Source: Desulfobacteraceae bacterium Eth-SRB1 (lineage in GTDB: Bacteria; Desulfobacterota; Desulfobacteria; Desulfobacterales; ETH-SRB1). Taken from it: 64,000 nucleotides of DNA. A program made the position numbers and the translations under genes. Shown piece by piece: positions 26,154-35,686 of the stretch. Within the stretch, counting starts at the first letter, position 1; every line of letters begins with the position of its first letter. Below the pieces are notes generated by a model, which was given only the letters and a program-made list of their open reading frames with translations, ran no database searches and was not told the DNA's origin. The DNA is taken from positions 266,976-330,975 of the forward strand of contig RPGP01000029.1 of the NCBI GenBank assembly GCA_004193555.1. Reading direction: 5' to 3'.

Positions 26154-28232
26154 ATGGCTGAACTTGAATTATTAAGAAACATTGTTCTTGTATCACACGG
26201 TGGGGCCGGCAAAACATCTCTTGCCGAGGTAATGCTTTTTAATGCAGGTGCAATAAACAGGCTGGGACGTGTTGAAGACGGTAATACAGTTATGGATTTT
26301 GAACCAGAAGAAATTAAACGGGATATTAGCATAAGTTCCGGATTCCACGAATACGAATGGAAAAAACATATCATCAGTCTTATAGATACTCCTGGCGATC
26401 AGAATTTCTTCTCAGATACAAAAAACTGTATGCAGGCTGCTGATGGATCTGTTGTGCTGATTGATGCTGTAGATGGAGTAAAAGTGCAGACCGAACAGGC
26501 ATGGGATTTTGCAGAGGAATTTAACCTGCCCTGTCTTATTTTCATCAATAAGCTGGACAGGGAGCGGGCAGATTTTTTCCGCGCATTCCAAGATGCAACA
26601 GATAATTTTAAACCAAAACCGATTATCTTGCAGATTCCTATTGGTTCTGAAGCAAATTTCAATGGCATGGTAGATCTTGTTGCCATGAAAGCATACACCT
26701 ATGATAATGAAGGTAAATCAACAGAAATCGACATTCCTTCTGATATGCAGGATCTGGTAGAAAAAGAGAGAGAATCTATGATCGAAAATATTGCTGAAGC
26801 AGATGATGATCTCCTTGAGAACTATCTTGAAGGAAAAGTTTTGTCTGACGATGATATAAAATCAACGTTAAAAAAAGGCACCCTGTCAAGGAGTTTTGTG
26901 CCTGTTCTTTGCGGATCCGCAACAGGTAACATAGGAATCGACCTTTTATCCGATTATATTGTAAGCTGCATGCCCTCACCTCTTGAAAGAGGTCCTTTTG
27001 CAGGTATTGATCCCGCCAATGAAAATGAAATTGAACGCAGTCCTGATCCTGATGCTCCCTTCTCAGCTTTTGTTTTCAAAACAGTTGCTGATCCTTATGC
27101 CGGACGTCTTTCAATATTCAGAATTGTTTCAGGAAATCTTGGAGAAGATGGAACTTTTTTAAATGTGAATAAAAACACAAAAGAAAGATACAATCAGTTG
27201 TTGCAACTTGCCGGCAAGGAACAAAAAACGGTGGCAGGAGCCGGGATCGGATCCATTGTCGCGGTTGCCAAACTTAAAAACACTTCAACAGGCGATACGC
27301 TTTGCAACGAAGGCGAAATAATAAAGTTTAATTGCGCCAAACCTCTTCCGCCGCTTATTTCTTTTGCTATTGAGGCTAAAACCAAGGGGGATGAGGATAA
27401 GGTATTCATCTCTTTGTCAAAGCTCCTGGAGGAGGATATCTCTTTATCACTCACACGTAATTCCGAAACAAAAGAGATTCTTCTATCCGGAAGAGGTCAG
27501 GTTCACGTTGAGGCCATAGTTGAAAAGCTGAAAAGGAAATTCAATGTAGAGGTAAATCTTAAAACCCCCAAGGTCCCTTATAAAGAAACAATCAAAAAGA
27601 AGGTCAGAGTCCAGGGGAAACATAAGAAACAATCAGGGGGCCATGGCCAGTACGGGGACTGCTGGATCCAGATGGAACCGCTTCCCAGAGGAAAAGGCTT
27701 TGAATTTGTCAATGCAATAGTGGGAGGCGCAATACCCAAGACATATATCCCTGCTGTAGAAAAAGGCGTATTAGAAGCATCCCAGAAAGGTATTCTGGCC
27801 GGATTTCCCTGCATCGATTTTAAAGTTACTCTGGATGATGGTTCCTTTCATGCAGTAGACTCATCTGAAATGGCGTTTAAAATAGCGGGTTCCCTTGCTT
27901 TCAGAAAGGCAGCCGAGGTGGCCAAGCCTGTTTTGCTGGAACCGATTATGAATGTTTCGGTTACCACACCTGATGAATTCATGGGTGACATTATGGGGGA
28001 TTTAAACAGCAGGCGCGGAAAGGTGCTTGGCATGGACAATAAGGGAAAAAATCAGGTTGTTAATGCGCATGTGCCGATGGCTGAATTTTTAACTTATGCG
28101 CCTGACCTCAAATCGATGACAGCCGGCCGCGGTATGTTTACTATGGAATTTTCTCATTATGATGAAGTTCCTGTGCAGATATCACAGAAGCTTATTGAAG
28201 AAACAAAAAAGGCTAAGGAAGAAGGAAAGTAG
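26154..28232 (+). CDS. Elongation factor G paralogue (EF-G2-like)
   Basis: Translational GTPase with all five EF-G domains (692 aa). G1 is SHGGAGKT (residues 14-21) instead of the usual AHIDAGKT. G3 is DTPGDQNF (78-85), so the catalytic histidine of DTPGH is aspartate. G4 is INKLDRE. Domains III-V are present, including GRGQVHVEAIVEKLKRKFNV and GGHGQYGDC. These features match the EF-G-like branch that coexists with canonical EF-G in many bacteria; the main fusA would lie elsewhere beside rpsL/rpsG. GAGAGGAGC precedes the ATG. GTPase rate or function may differ; that is inference. Confidence 0.88.
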   Translation: MAELELLRNIVLVSHGGAGKTSLAEVMLFNAGAINRLGRVEDGNTVMDFEPEEIKRDISISSGFHEYEWKKHIISLIDTPGDQNFFSDTKNCMQAADGSVVLIDAVDGVKVQTEQAWDFAEEFNLPCLIFINKLDRERADFFRAFQDATDNFKPKPIILQIPIGSEANFNGMVDLVAMKAYTYDNEGKSTEIDIPSDMQDLVEKERESMIENIAEADDDLLENYLEGKVLSDDDIKSTLKKGTLSRSFVPVLCGSATGNIGIDLLSDYIVSCMPSPLERGPFAGIDPANENEIERSPDPDAPFSAFVFKTVADPYAGRLSIFRIVSGNLGEDGTFLNVNKNTKERYNQLLQLAGKEQKTVAGAGIGSIVAVAKLKNTSTGDTLCNEGEIIKFNCAKPLPPLISFAIEAKTKGDEDKVFISLSKLLEEDISLSLTRNSETKEILLSGRGQVHVEAIVEKLKRKFNVEVNLKTPKVPYKETIKKKVRVQGKHKKQSGGHGQYGDCWIQMEPLPRGKGFEFVNAIVGGAIPKTYIPAVEKGVLEASQKGILAGFPCIDFKVTLDDGSFHAVDSSEMAFKIAGSLAFRKAAEVAKPVLLEPIMNVSVTTPDEFMGDIMGDLNSRRGKVLGMDNKGKNQVVNAHVPMAEFLTYAPDLKSMTAGRGMFTMEFSHYDEVPVQISQKLIEETKKAKEEGK

Positions 28233-28246
28233 GTTAGATGAGTAAA

Positions 28247-28437
28247 AAGTGCCTAAAGTGAGCTAAAGTGCCTAAAGTTATGGTACGCCTTCGGCGTGCT
28301 GATTGATAACCCAAAAACAGAAGGAGCTTGCCCCACCTTTTTTATGTATTGATGGCATTGAGGAACCTATATAAGATGGCAGAATTCCTTAACTTTAGGC
28401 ACTTTAATATACTTTAGGCACTTTAAGTACTTTATTG
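28247..28437. repeat. AAAGTGCCTAAAGT-family element, copy 2
   Basis: AAGTGCCTAAAGTGAGCTAA then AGTGCCTAAAGTTATGGTACGCCTTCGGCGTGCTGATTGATA; right arm TTAACTTTAGGCACTTTAAT then ATACTTTAGGCACTTTAAGTACTTT. It matches 17606-17783 along its length. Here it runs into the 3' end of the convergent SplB-like gene and supplies its last codons. Confidence 0.8.
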
Positions 28438-29531
28438 ACATCCAGTCCGCAATGCTGCATAGCGCTGTTATCAAGCATTAACGGTAGCCCTCCCCTGTCT
28501 GATGGAACAAATCCGAGAGATTTTTGCCATACCTCATCATCTTCCATGCAATAATATATCAGTACATCAGGGGCTATTTCTTTTATCCAGGATACCACTT
28601 TTTGGTAAAGATTTATCCGCAGAGGCTTAAAATACCTCATCTTGCCGTCCATACCCGGTATAAATTCTCCGTATATAATTTTTGATTCCGGAAAGCGTTT
28701 TTGAATGATTGATTTTAATGAAGGCATGAAACGGAATGTGCCCAAGCTTATCCATACAATATTTTTCGCAGAAATATGGGAAAAAAGCTGATTTATTACT
28801 TTCCTGTAATCTTCTTCGCATCCGTCATAGATAACCATTGGGTCAAAATGAAAAGCAAGCTTATATCCCCAGGACTCGCATTTTGCCGCTGCTTTTAATC
28901 TGGCGGAAAGCGAAGATGTATTGCGTTCTTCAGTTTGAATTACTTTATTCGTGTTAAGCGACCAGGAAACTATTGTTTTCCGGTTGTGGTTGAGATGTTT
29001 CAGCTTGTCAATGGCTGTTGTTTTTGTTTTAAGTTCCAATATTGAATGGGACTGCCCTGCAAATTTTGGCACAAGCAGATCAGACAGGTCAGTCCACATT
29101 TCCCAGATCATGCTGTCTGTAAACTCGCCGGTTCCTATTCTGCATAGCTTTTTTTCAGCAAACAGGCTGTCCAATTCCGCCAGCAGGTCATCGTGATTAA
29201 CGAAATACTGAAGAACAGGCGGATGAAAGTATGACTGGAGTATGCAGTATGAGCAGTCCATGACGCAAAAAGTTCCTATGTGCAGTATTTTATAACCGCA
29301 ACAGGTATAATAGCGGGTTCCCGGACAATCCCTGATAAAAGCGCCCTTGTTTTGTGTAAGAAAAAGAACCTCTTTCCCCTTTTGAACAGGATCGTTAGCA
29401 GAAGATACCGCTTCAAAAACTTCGTGCGCATTTTGTACTATTGAAAGTGGCAGATTAAGACGCGATTGTATGGAAACAACCCAGGGTGAATCAGCAACTT
29501 TCTGATCTATATAAAGTTTTAAAAGCGGCAT
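28404..29531 (-). CDS. splB: Radical SAM protein, spore photoproduct lyase family
   Basis: The radical-SAM cluster motif CVMDCSYC (Cys 89, 93, 96) is in the SplB context, with the family's GTGEFTDSMIWE, ELKTKT and SWSLNTNKVIQTEER segments. SplB repairs the thymine spore photoproduct in spore formers; homologues in Gram-negative anaerobes have unproven substrates. Length 375 aa is close to the family norm. The final residues (VLKVPKVY) are encoded by the AAAGTGCCTAAAGT repeat, so the natural C-terminus was replaced or extended by the element. It runs opposite to its neighbours. The symbol is by family, not by proven function. Confidence 0.82.
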   Translation of the reverse strand: MPLLKLYIDQKVADSPWVVSIQSRLNLPLSIVQNAHEVFEAVSSANDPVQKGKEVLFLTQNKGAFIRDCPGTRYYTCCGYKILHIGTFCVMDCSYCILQSYFHPPVLQYFVNHDDLLAELDSLFAEKKLCRIGTGEFTDSMIWEMWTDLSDLLVPKFAGQSHSILELKTKTTAIDKLKHLNHNRKTIVSWSLNTNKVIQTEERNTSSLSARLKAAAKCESWGYKLAFHFDPMVIYDGCEEDYRKVINQLFSHISAKNIVWISLGTFRFMPSLKSIIQKRFPESKIIYGEFIPGMDGKMRYFKPLRINLYQKVVSWIKEIAPDVLIYYCMEDDEVWQKSLGFVPSDRGGLPLMLDNSAMQHCGLDVNKVLKVPKVY

Positions 29532-30009
29532 TGGTTTAAAAATCTACTTTATCAAATTGATACATTGCACGGCTATAAACTGCGCTTTTTTTGAAACAGC
29601 CAAGATTATAAAAGATGGTTCTTCTCCAGTTTATTTGGAGAAGAGGGTACTGGGCATAGACTGAGCTGCATTAACCAGAATATTTAATATTGCCTGTTCA
29701 AATTGCCATTTGTCAACACCTGTTTTCCAGAATTTTTCTCAGTTTATTAAAAAAAACAGCGTTCGTTTTTGCGATCCAAAGCAGTTATTTATTACCATCT
29801 ATAAAACATTAAAAAAACTTTACTAAAATAAGGCAACTCTCATGTTAAATACATTGATTTTAAAAATAAAATATTTTAATAGTCGAGTAGTTGAGTGGTC
29901 GAGTGGGAGCGGCTTTCAGCTGCTAAAATCGATGTCGGAGGTCAGAGCAAGAAATTGATGATTGATGATTGTCGATTGAAAAGATAGAGCAAATTGAGTA
30001 AGGCTCGCT
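29532..30009. repeat. Repeat-rich intergenic region before glnE
   Basis: No gene. At 29617-29650, GGTTCTTCTCCAGTTTATTT then GGAGAAGAGGGTAC is a hairpin whose inverted sister is at 40209-40242. At 29954-29971, ATTGATGATTGATGATTG pairs perfectly with 30033-30050, placing the glnE start inside a stem-loop. The stretch 29750-29890 is AT-rich and could hold a promoter, but I see no clear match. Confidence 0.6.
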
Positions 30010-30018
30010 ATGGCGAGC
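30003..30018 (+). promoter_or_regulatory. Small hairpin with the glnE start codon in its loop
   Basis: GCTCGC (30003-30008) pairs with GCGAGC (30013-30018); the four-base loop TATG contains the ATG of glnE at 30010. This hairpin is itself inside the larger 18-bp inverted repeat 29954-30050. It may limit translation; this is not demonstrated. Confidence 0.45.
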
Positions 30019-32946
30019 AGGAGCGATTCCATCAATCATCAATCATCAATCATCAATCATAAATCCAACAACCTTCCAAAACAACTGGCTGGCGATTTTA
30101 ACAACAGGTGGAAGAACTTCTGTTCCTCAGCAAAAAGTTTAAATATTACCCCTTCATATAATACTGAAATATTTGCTGCATTAAAGCAGGTATTTGCCTT
30201 TAGCAATTTTGTCGCAAGAACCTGCATCCATCATCCGGATCTCCTTGATAATCTTATTAAAAGCGGCGATTTGCAAAAAAGATATATCCCGGGTAGTTAC
30301 GACAATAAACTGAAGAAACTGCTTCCTTCCGAATCCAGGCACACAGTGTCTGACATTCAGCATATACTGCGCCTCGTTCGTCTTCGCGAAATGGTTCGAA
30401 TCGCCTGGCGCGATCTTTCAGGCTGGGCTGACCTCGCTGAAACCATGTCAGATCTTTCAGCCTTTGCAGATTCATGTATCAAGCATGCGCTTTTGCTTCT
30501 TCATGAACGGCAATCCATGGAATACGGAATACCCACCGGAATCGACGGCGCTCCTCAATATCTTGTAGTTATAGGAATGGGCAAGCTTGGAGCATATGAA
30601 CTTAATTTTTCTTCCGATATTGATCTGATTTTTGCCTATCCGGAATCCGGAAAAACAAAAGGGGAATCAAAATCTATAAGCAATGAAGAATTTTTTATGC
30701 GGCTTGCCCGGAACCTGATAAATGTGATCGGAGCAACCACTTCAGACGGTCTTGTCTTTAGAGTGGATATGCGCCTTAGACCCTATGGCAAGAGCGGGCC
30801 TCTAATTATGAATTTTGATAATATGGAATCATATTATCAGAGGCAGGGACGTGAATGGGAGCGTTATGCCTGGATAAAAGCAAGAATCATTGCCGATGAC
30901 AATAACGCCGGCAGCAGGCTTCTAAAAATCCTTAAGCCCTTTGTTTATCGTAGATACCTGGATTTTGGTGTTTTTGATTCATTGAGAAATATGAAACAAA
31001 AGATCTATCTTGAAGCGCATCGTAAGGGTCTTAAAAATAACATTAAACTTGGCCTGGGAGGAATTCGTGAAATAGAATTCTTCGGTCAGATGTTCCAGTT
31101 AATCCGGGGCGGTGTGACACCTGCTCTTCAGGAGCGGAGTATTCAAAAGGTGCTGACCGTTCTTTCAGAGGAAAAATATATCCATGAAGATGTTTGTAAT
31201 GAACTTATAAAAGCATACAGGTTTTTACGAAATACCGAACATCGCCTGCAGGAATTTTCAGACCAGCAGACCCATCAGCTTCCCTCAGACCAGTCTGGAA
31301 AAATACGGCTTGCCGTATCAATGGGTTTTGAAAACTGGGAGTCTTTTGCAAAAAATCTTAAAAATCACATGGATGCCGTTCATTATCATTTCAACGCATT
31401 GTTAGCCACAAGGAATGCAGAAATCCAACCGGATTCATCTGATCAAGAACTTGCCGGATTGCAGAGTATCTGGCTGAATCTTATGGAAAAAGAAAAAGCC
31501 GGACAAATCCTTTTTGCTGCCGGATTTGATATGGCTGACAGAGCGCTCAGCCTGCTTGACAATCTTCGCAATGACCCGCACACACAGAAGCTGAGTACAG
31601 AAGGCAGAAAACGCCTGGATAAGCTCATGCCGTTTATTTTAAAAGAGGTCGGCAAGTCTGAACATCCTCACGTCCTGAGCCGCATAATCGATTTAATAAA
31701 AACCATTGAAAGGCGAATCTGCTATATAGCCCTTCTTCTTGAAAATCCAACCGCTCTTACACATCTCGTAAATTTATCAAGCGCCAGTCCATGGATCGTG
31801 TCTTTTCTGTCTCGTCACCCAGTGCTTTTAGATGAACTGCTTGATCCACGCAGTCTTTATTCTCCGCCTGACAGGAATGAGCTTGAAAAGGAAATACGCA
31901 AAAAGCTTGAAGTAGTCCAGCCTGAAGATCTTGAATATCAAATACAGGAATTGTGTATTTTTAAACAGATTAACATGCTGCGTCTGGGGGCAGCGGATGT
32001 CACCGGCTCCATAAAGCTGATGAAAACCAGCGGTCATCTTACCGACCTTGCCGAAACAATAGTGGATAACGTCCTTGAATTAGCCTGGAACCATCTAATT
32101 AAAAAATACGGAACGCCTGTTTGCGAAATAAATGGGGAAAAAATCGAGAAAGGATTTGTTGTCATTGCATACGGAAAGCTTGGGGGAATTGAACTTGGAT
32201 ATGGAAGTGACCTTGATCTGGTTTTTCTCCACGCCGGAACCAGAGGGCAAACCCATGGCGGCATAAGCCCTGTTGACAACTCGCAGTTTTTCGCGCGTCT
32301 TGGACAGAGAATTATACATATACTGACAGCACATACACCTGCAGGGGCGCTATATGAAACGGATATAAGATTGCGCCCCAGCGGAAGTTCGGGTATTCTG
32401 GTCACTCATATTGAAGCATTCAGAGATTACCAGATAAACAAGGCATGGACATGGGAACATCAGGCTCTTGTGAGGGCAAGAGCAATAAGCGGAAACATTT
32501 ACCTGACAAAATATTTTGAGCAGATAAGGAAAGATACAATTGCTCGCCGGAGAACAGAGGCCAAACTTAAAGAAGAAGTCCGTAACATGCGCGAACGCAT
32601 GCGTAAAAAATACTTAAGACATAAGCCAAAATCGTTTGACATTAAACAGGATACAGGCGGAATTGTTGATATTGAATTTCTGGTACAATACCTCGTGCTT
32701 TTAAACTCTTATAAACATAACGAACTATTAAAATGGACCGACAATGTGCGTCTTCTTCAAGCTCTGGCGGAAACAGGGGTTATTGACAAACATACAGCTC
32801 ATTTTCTCAAGGATGCATATCTGGACTACAGAAAAGCGGTTCACAACCTGAGCCTTCAGGAAAAACCAGCCCTAACGCCTGAAAATCAATTTCATGATCT
32901 GCGGAAACAAATAAGAAAGATCTGGAAGGAGTTTATCGAAACATGA
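30010..32946 (+). CDS. glnE: Bifunctional glutamine synthetase adenylyltransferase/adenylyl-removing enzyme
   Basis: GlnE (978 aa) adds and removes AMP on glutamine synthetase in response to PII. Two nucleotidyltransferase domains are visible: GMGKLGAYELNFSSDIDLIF (near 190) and AYGKLGGIELGYGSDLDLVF (near 725), each with its GS/SSDxD acidic motif, and each followed by a GlnE-specific helical domain. The first 20 residues (including SINHQSSIINHK) are translated from a TCAATCA tandem repeat. No other ATG precedes the conserved part, so the start is uncertain. It overlaps glnD by four bases (ATGA), linking both nitrogen-signalling enzymes in one operon. Confidence 0.94.
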   Translation: MASRSDSINHQSSIINHKSNNLPKQLAGDFNNRWKNFCSSAKSLNITPSYNTEIFAALKQVFAFSNFVARTCIHHPDLLDNLIKSGDLQKRYIPGSYDNKLKKLLPSESRHTVSDIQHILRLVRLREMVRIAWRDLSGWADLAETMSDLSAFADSCIKHALLLLHERQSMEYGIPTGIDGAPQYLVVIGMGKLGAYELNFSSDIDLIFAYPESGKTKGESKSISNEEFFMRLARNLINVIGATTSDGLVFRVDMRLRPYGKSGPLIMNFDNMESYYQRQGREWERYAWIKARIIADDNNAGSRLLKILKPFVYRRYLDFGVFDSLRNMKQKIYLEAHRKGLKNNIKLGLGGIREIEFFGQMFQLIRGGVTPALQERSIQKVLTVLSEEKYIHEDVCNELIKAYRFLRNTEHRLQEFSDQQTHQLPSDQSGKIRLAVSMGFENWESFAKNLKNHMDAVHYHFNALLATRNAEIQPDSSDQELAGLQSIWLNLMEKEKAGQILFAAGFDMADRALSLLDNLRNDPHTQKLSTEGRKRLDKLMPFILKEVGKSEHPHVLSRIIDLIKTIERRICYIALLLENPTALTHLVNLSSASPWIVSFLSRHPVLLDELLDPRSLYSPPDRNELEKEIRKKLEVVQPEDLEYQIQELCIFKQINMLRLGAADVTGSIKLMKTSGHLTDLAETIVDNVLELAWNHLIKKYGTPVCEINGEKIEKGFVVIAYGKLGGIELGYGSDLDLVFLHAGTRGQTHGGISPVDNSQFFARLGQRIIHILTAHTPAGALYETDIRLRPSGSSGILVTHIEAFRDYQINKAWTWEHQALVRARAISGNIYLTKYFEQIRKDTIARRRTEAKLKEEVRNMRERMRKKYLRHKPKSFDIKQDTGGIVDIEFLVQYLVLLNSYKHNELLKWTDNVRLLQALAETGVIDKHTAHFLKDAYLDYRKAVHNLSLQEKPALTPENQFHDLRKQIRKIWKEFIET

Positions 32947-35606
32947 AAAAAACCGATAAACATCCATTATTGATTCTGCAGCGAAACAGGAATGAGCTGA
33001 TCTCAAGCTTCCTGAAAGGAAAAGAACCGGATTTTTTAGACCGGCATGCCCGAATTCTGGACGACTACTTTATTAATGTCTTTAAAAAAAATCCGGCTGC
33101 TCCAGTCAGCAAAAAATCATGTGCAATCATTGCTGTCGGCGGTTACGGAAGGAAAGAACAGTGCATCCATTCTGATGTTGATCTGCTTTTACTTTTTGAA
33201 AAAAAGGTTTCTGAAGAGGCGGATGATCTCGTCAAAGAAATCGTCTACCCGCTGTGGGATATCGGCCTTGATGTTGGTTATGCTGCAAGATCGATTAAAG
33301 AATCGTTACATATTGCAGGAAAGGATATTGAAGCACTGACATCTACTCTGGATGCACGCTTTATTTGCGGCGCTTCACATTTATTTCCGGATCTAATGAA
33401 ACATCTGCGGGAAAAGGTCATTCTCAAAAAATCTAATAAAATAATCGGATCTCTTGTTGAAAACAACATGAACCGTCACAAACGTTTCGGAGACTCCACA
33501 TATTTATTAGAGCCAAACCTGAAAGTAGGCCGTGGTGGATTACGAGATTACCACACCATGCTGTGGATTGCCCGGATAATCTCCAATCTGACCCGGCCAA
33601 GGGACCTTGAAATTTACGGATACCTTTCACATGAAGAGTTTCACGCTCTGGAAAAATCACTTTCGTTTATATGGAATGTAAGGAACCGGTTGCATAACTT
33701 GACAGGCAGGAAATGCGACCAGCTGCATTTTGAGTATCAGACAGATCTGGCCTGCGCATTGAAGTATAATGCAAAAAACGGACAACAGCCGGTTGAAAGA
33801 TTTCTGGGCGATCTCCATTCAAATATGGAACTTATCAAACAGTTACATATGATGTTTCTTTATGAACATGGATATACAACAAAATATCAACGCAAAATAA
33901 AACAAACAAAACAGACAGGGATTGACGGCTTTGAAGTTATCAAAGACAGTCTCAGTTTTAGTTCTCCTGAAAAAATTCTGCAATCTCCTGATCTTCTGAT
34001 AAAAATATTTGAAGAAAGCGCTGTTTTAAAAGTGCCCCTGGGCTATGAGGCAAAAAGGTTTGTTAAAGAATTCGCATATCTTGTTGACGACAAATACAGA
34101 GTCTCCACTTCTTCTGTAAAATCGTTTGAAAAGATCTTAACTACTTTCGCTCCGACATTCAATGTGCTCAATGAAATGTTCAACACCGGCTTTCTTGTAC
34201 ATTTTATACCTGAATTAAAAGCAATCGTGAACAGGATACAGTACAATGAGTATCATATATATCCTGTGGATAAGCATCTATTACGCACAGTACAGACAAT
34301 AAAGAATTTCGGCACATCTGAAGATACATCAAAAGACCGCTTATACGGCAATCTGTATAATAAATTTACAAACACAAACAGAAAAATATTGCTCTGGGCT
34401 GCCCTTCTTCATGACATTGGTAAAAAAGACCCTGCAAAAAATCATTCGCAAAAAGGCGCTGAAATTGCTCGCTCCATACTTGTCAGGCGTGGTTATAAAT
34501 CTGAGGAGATTGAAACAGTATCTTTTTTGATTGAAGAGCATCTGTCCCTGATTAAAACCGCCACAAGAAGGGATATTAATGATGAAGAAACCGCGATTTC
34601 CTTTGCCAGGAAAGTTAAAGACAAAGAACGTCTCAAGATGTTGTATCTTCTGACCATTGCCGACTCCATGGCTACCGGGCCAAAGGCATGGTCGGCCTGG
34701 ACTTCAACCCTCTTAAAAGATTTATTTCTTAAGGTCATGAATATCCTTGAAAGAGGTGAATTAGCGACAAAAGAGGCTGTAAGCGCGGTTGAAAAGAAAA
34801 AAGAGGGGGTTTTAAGCTCAATATCTTCATCAAATGAGAGACAGACTACTGAAACTCTTTTCAACTTCATGTCTCCACGATACCTTCTTTATACCACTGC
34901 TCAGGATATTCTGGAACATATCAGTCTGTATAAAAACTTGGGAAATGCGGATTTTGTCTGGAAAATTATCAAGGTTTCTGATTCAAACACGAGAACTGTT
35001 ACTATCTGTGCAAAAGACCGTCCAGGTCTTGTTTCAAAAATCGCAGGAATATTTACACTGCACAGCCTCGACATCCTCGATACACAGGTATATACATGGC
35101 GCAACAATATCGCCCTTGACATATTTAAGGTCAATCCTCCGCTGGACCAGATATTTGAAGAAGAAAAGTGGGCCAAAACGGAAAAGGATCTTAAATTCGC
35201 CCTGTCAGGCAAGCTGAATCTTACAAAAGCTCTTGATAAAAAGATATCTGCTTATCAAACCGCAAAACCATATACACTTGAAAGACCGCATCGAATCGTA
35301 TTGGACAATAAAAGCTCAAGTTTCTTTACGATTGTTGAGGTTTTTACCTATGATTCTCCAGGGCTTCTTTTTAAAATTACCGATGCTCTATTCAGGTGCA
35401 ATCTCGACATCCGGATTGCCAAAATAGCCACCAAGATCGATCAGGTGGTTGATGTCTTCTATGTCAGAGATTTTGAAGGTCAAAAAGTGGACTCAAAAAA
35501 ACAGATAGACAAAATAAAGAAGACAATTGAACAGGTGTTAACTGTTTACGGTTCACAGTTCACGGTTAAACTGATTTGGGAATATGAAGCGAGCTCGTAC
35601 TGTTAG
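32943..35606 (+). CDS. glnD: [Protein-PII] uridylyltransferase/uridylyl-removing enzyme
   Basis: GlnD (887 aa) senses glutamine and uridylylates or deuridylylates PII, which in turn controls GlnE and glutamine synthetase. Domains in order: nucleotidyltransferase with GGYGRKEQCIHSDVDLLLLF (near 62), GlnD helical linker, HD hydrolase with LLHDIGKKDPAKNHSQKGAE (near 486), and two C-terminal ACT glutamine-binding domains (about 685-760 and 795-870; VTICAKDRPGLVSKIAGIFT; VFTYDSPGLLFKITDALF). The ATG overlaps the glnE stop. A complete, intact enzyme. Confidence 0.95.
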   Translation: MKKTDKHPLLILQRNRNELISSFLKGKEPDFLDRHARILDDYFINVFKKNPAAPVSKKSCAIIAVGGYGRKEQCIHSDVDLLLLFEKKVSEEADDLVKEIVYPLWDIGLDVGYAARSIKESLHIAGKDIEALTSTLDARFICGASHLFPDLMKHLREKVILKKSNKIIGSLVENNMNRHKRFGDSTYLLEPNLKVGRGGLRDYHTMLWIARIISNLTRPRDLEIYGYLSHEEFHALEKSLSFIWNVRNRLHNLTGRKCDQLHFEYQTDLACALKYNAKNGQQPVERFLGDLHSNMELIKQLHMMFLYEHGYTTKYQRKIKQTKQTGIDGFEVIKDSLSFSSPEKILQSPDLLIKIFEESAVLKVPLGYEAKRFVKEFAYLVDDKYRVSTSSVKSFEKILTTFAPTFNVLNEMFNTGFLVHFIPELKAIVNRIQYNEYHIYPVDKHLLRTVQTIKNFGTSEDTSKDRLYGNLYNKFTNTNRKILLWAALLHDIGKKDPAKNHSQKGAEIARSILVRRGYKSEEIETVSFLIEEHLSLIKTATRRDINDEETAISFARKVKDKERLKMLYLLTIADSMATGPKAWSAWTSTLLKDLFLKVMNILERGELATKEAVSAVEKKKEGVLSSISSSNERQTTETLFNFMSPRYLLYTTAQDILEHISLYKNLGNADFVWKIIKVSDSNTRTVTICAKDRPGLVSKIAGIFTLHSLDILDTQVYTWRNNIALDIFKVNPPLDQIFEEEKWAKTEKDLKFALSGKLNLTKALDKKISAYQTAKPYTLERPHRIVLDNKSSSFFTIVEVFTYDSPGLLFKITDALFRCNLDIRIAKIATKIDQVVDVFYVRDFEGQKVDSKKQIDKIKKTIEQVLTVYGSQFTVKLIWEYEASSYC

Positions 35607-35686
35607 CCACCTGGTTTCCATATCTTATTTTGTGTTTTCTTTCGTACTTTCGTGTTTTCTTGATTAATTTACTCTTTACAAATTCA

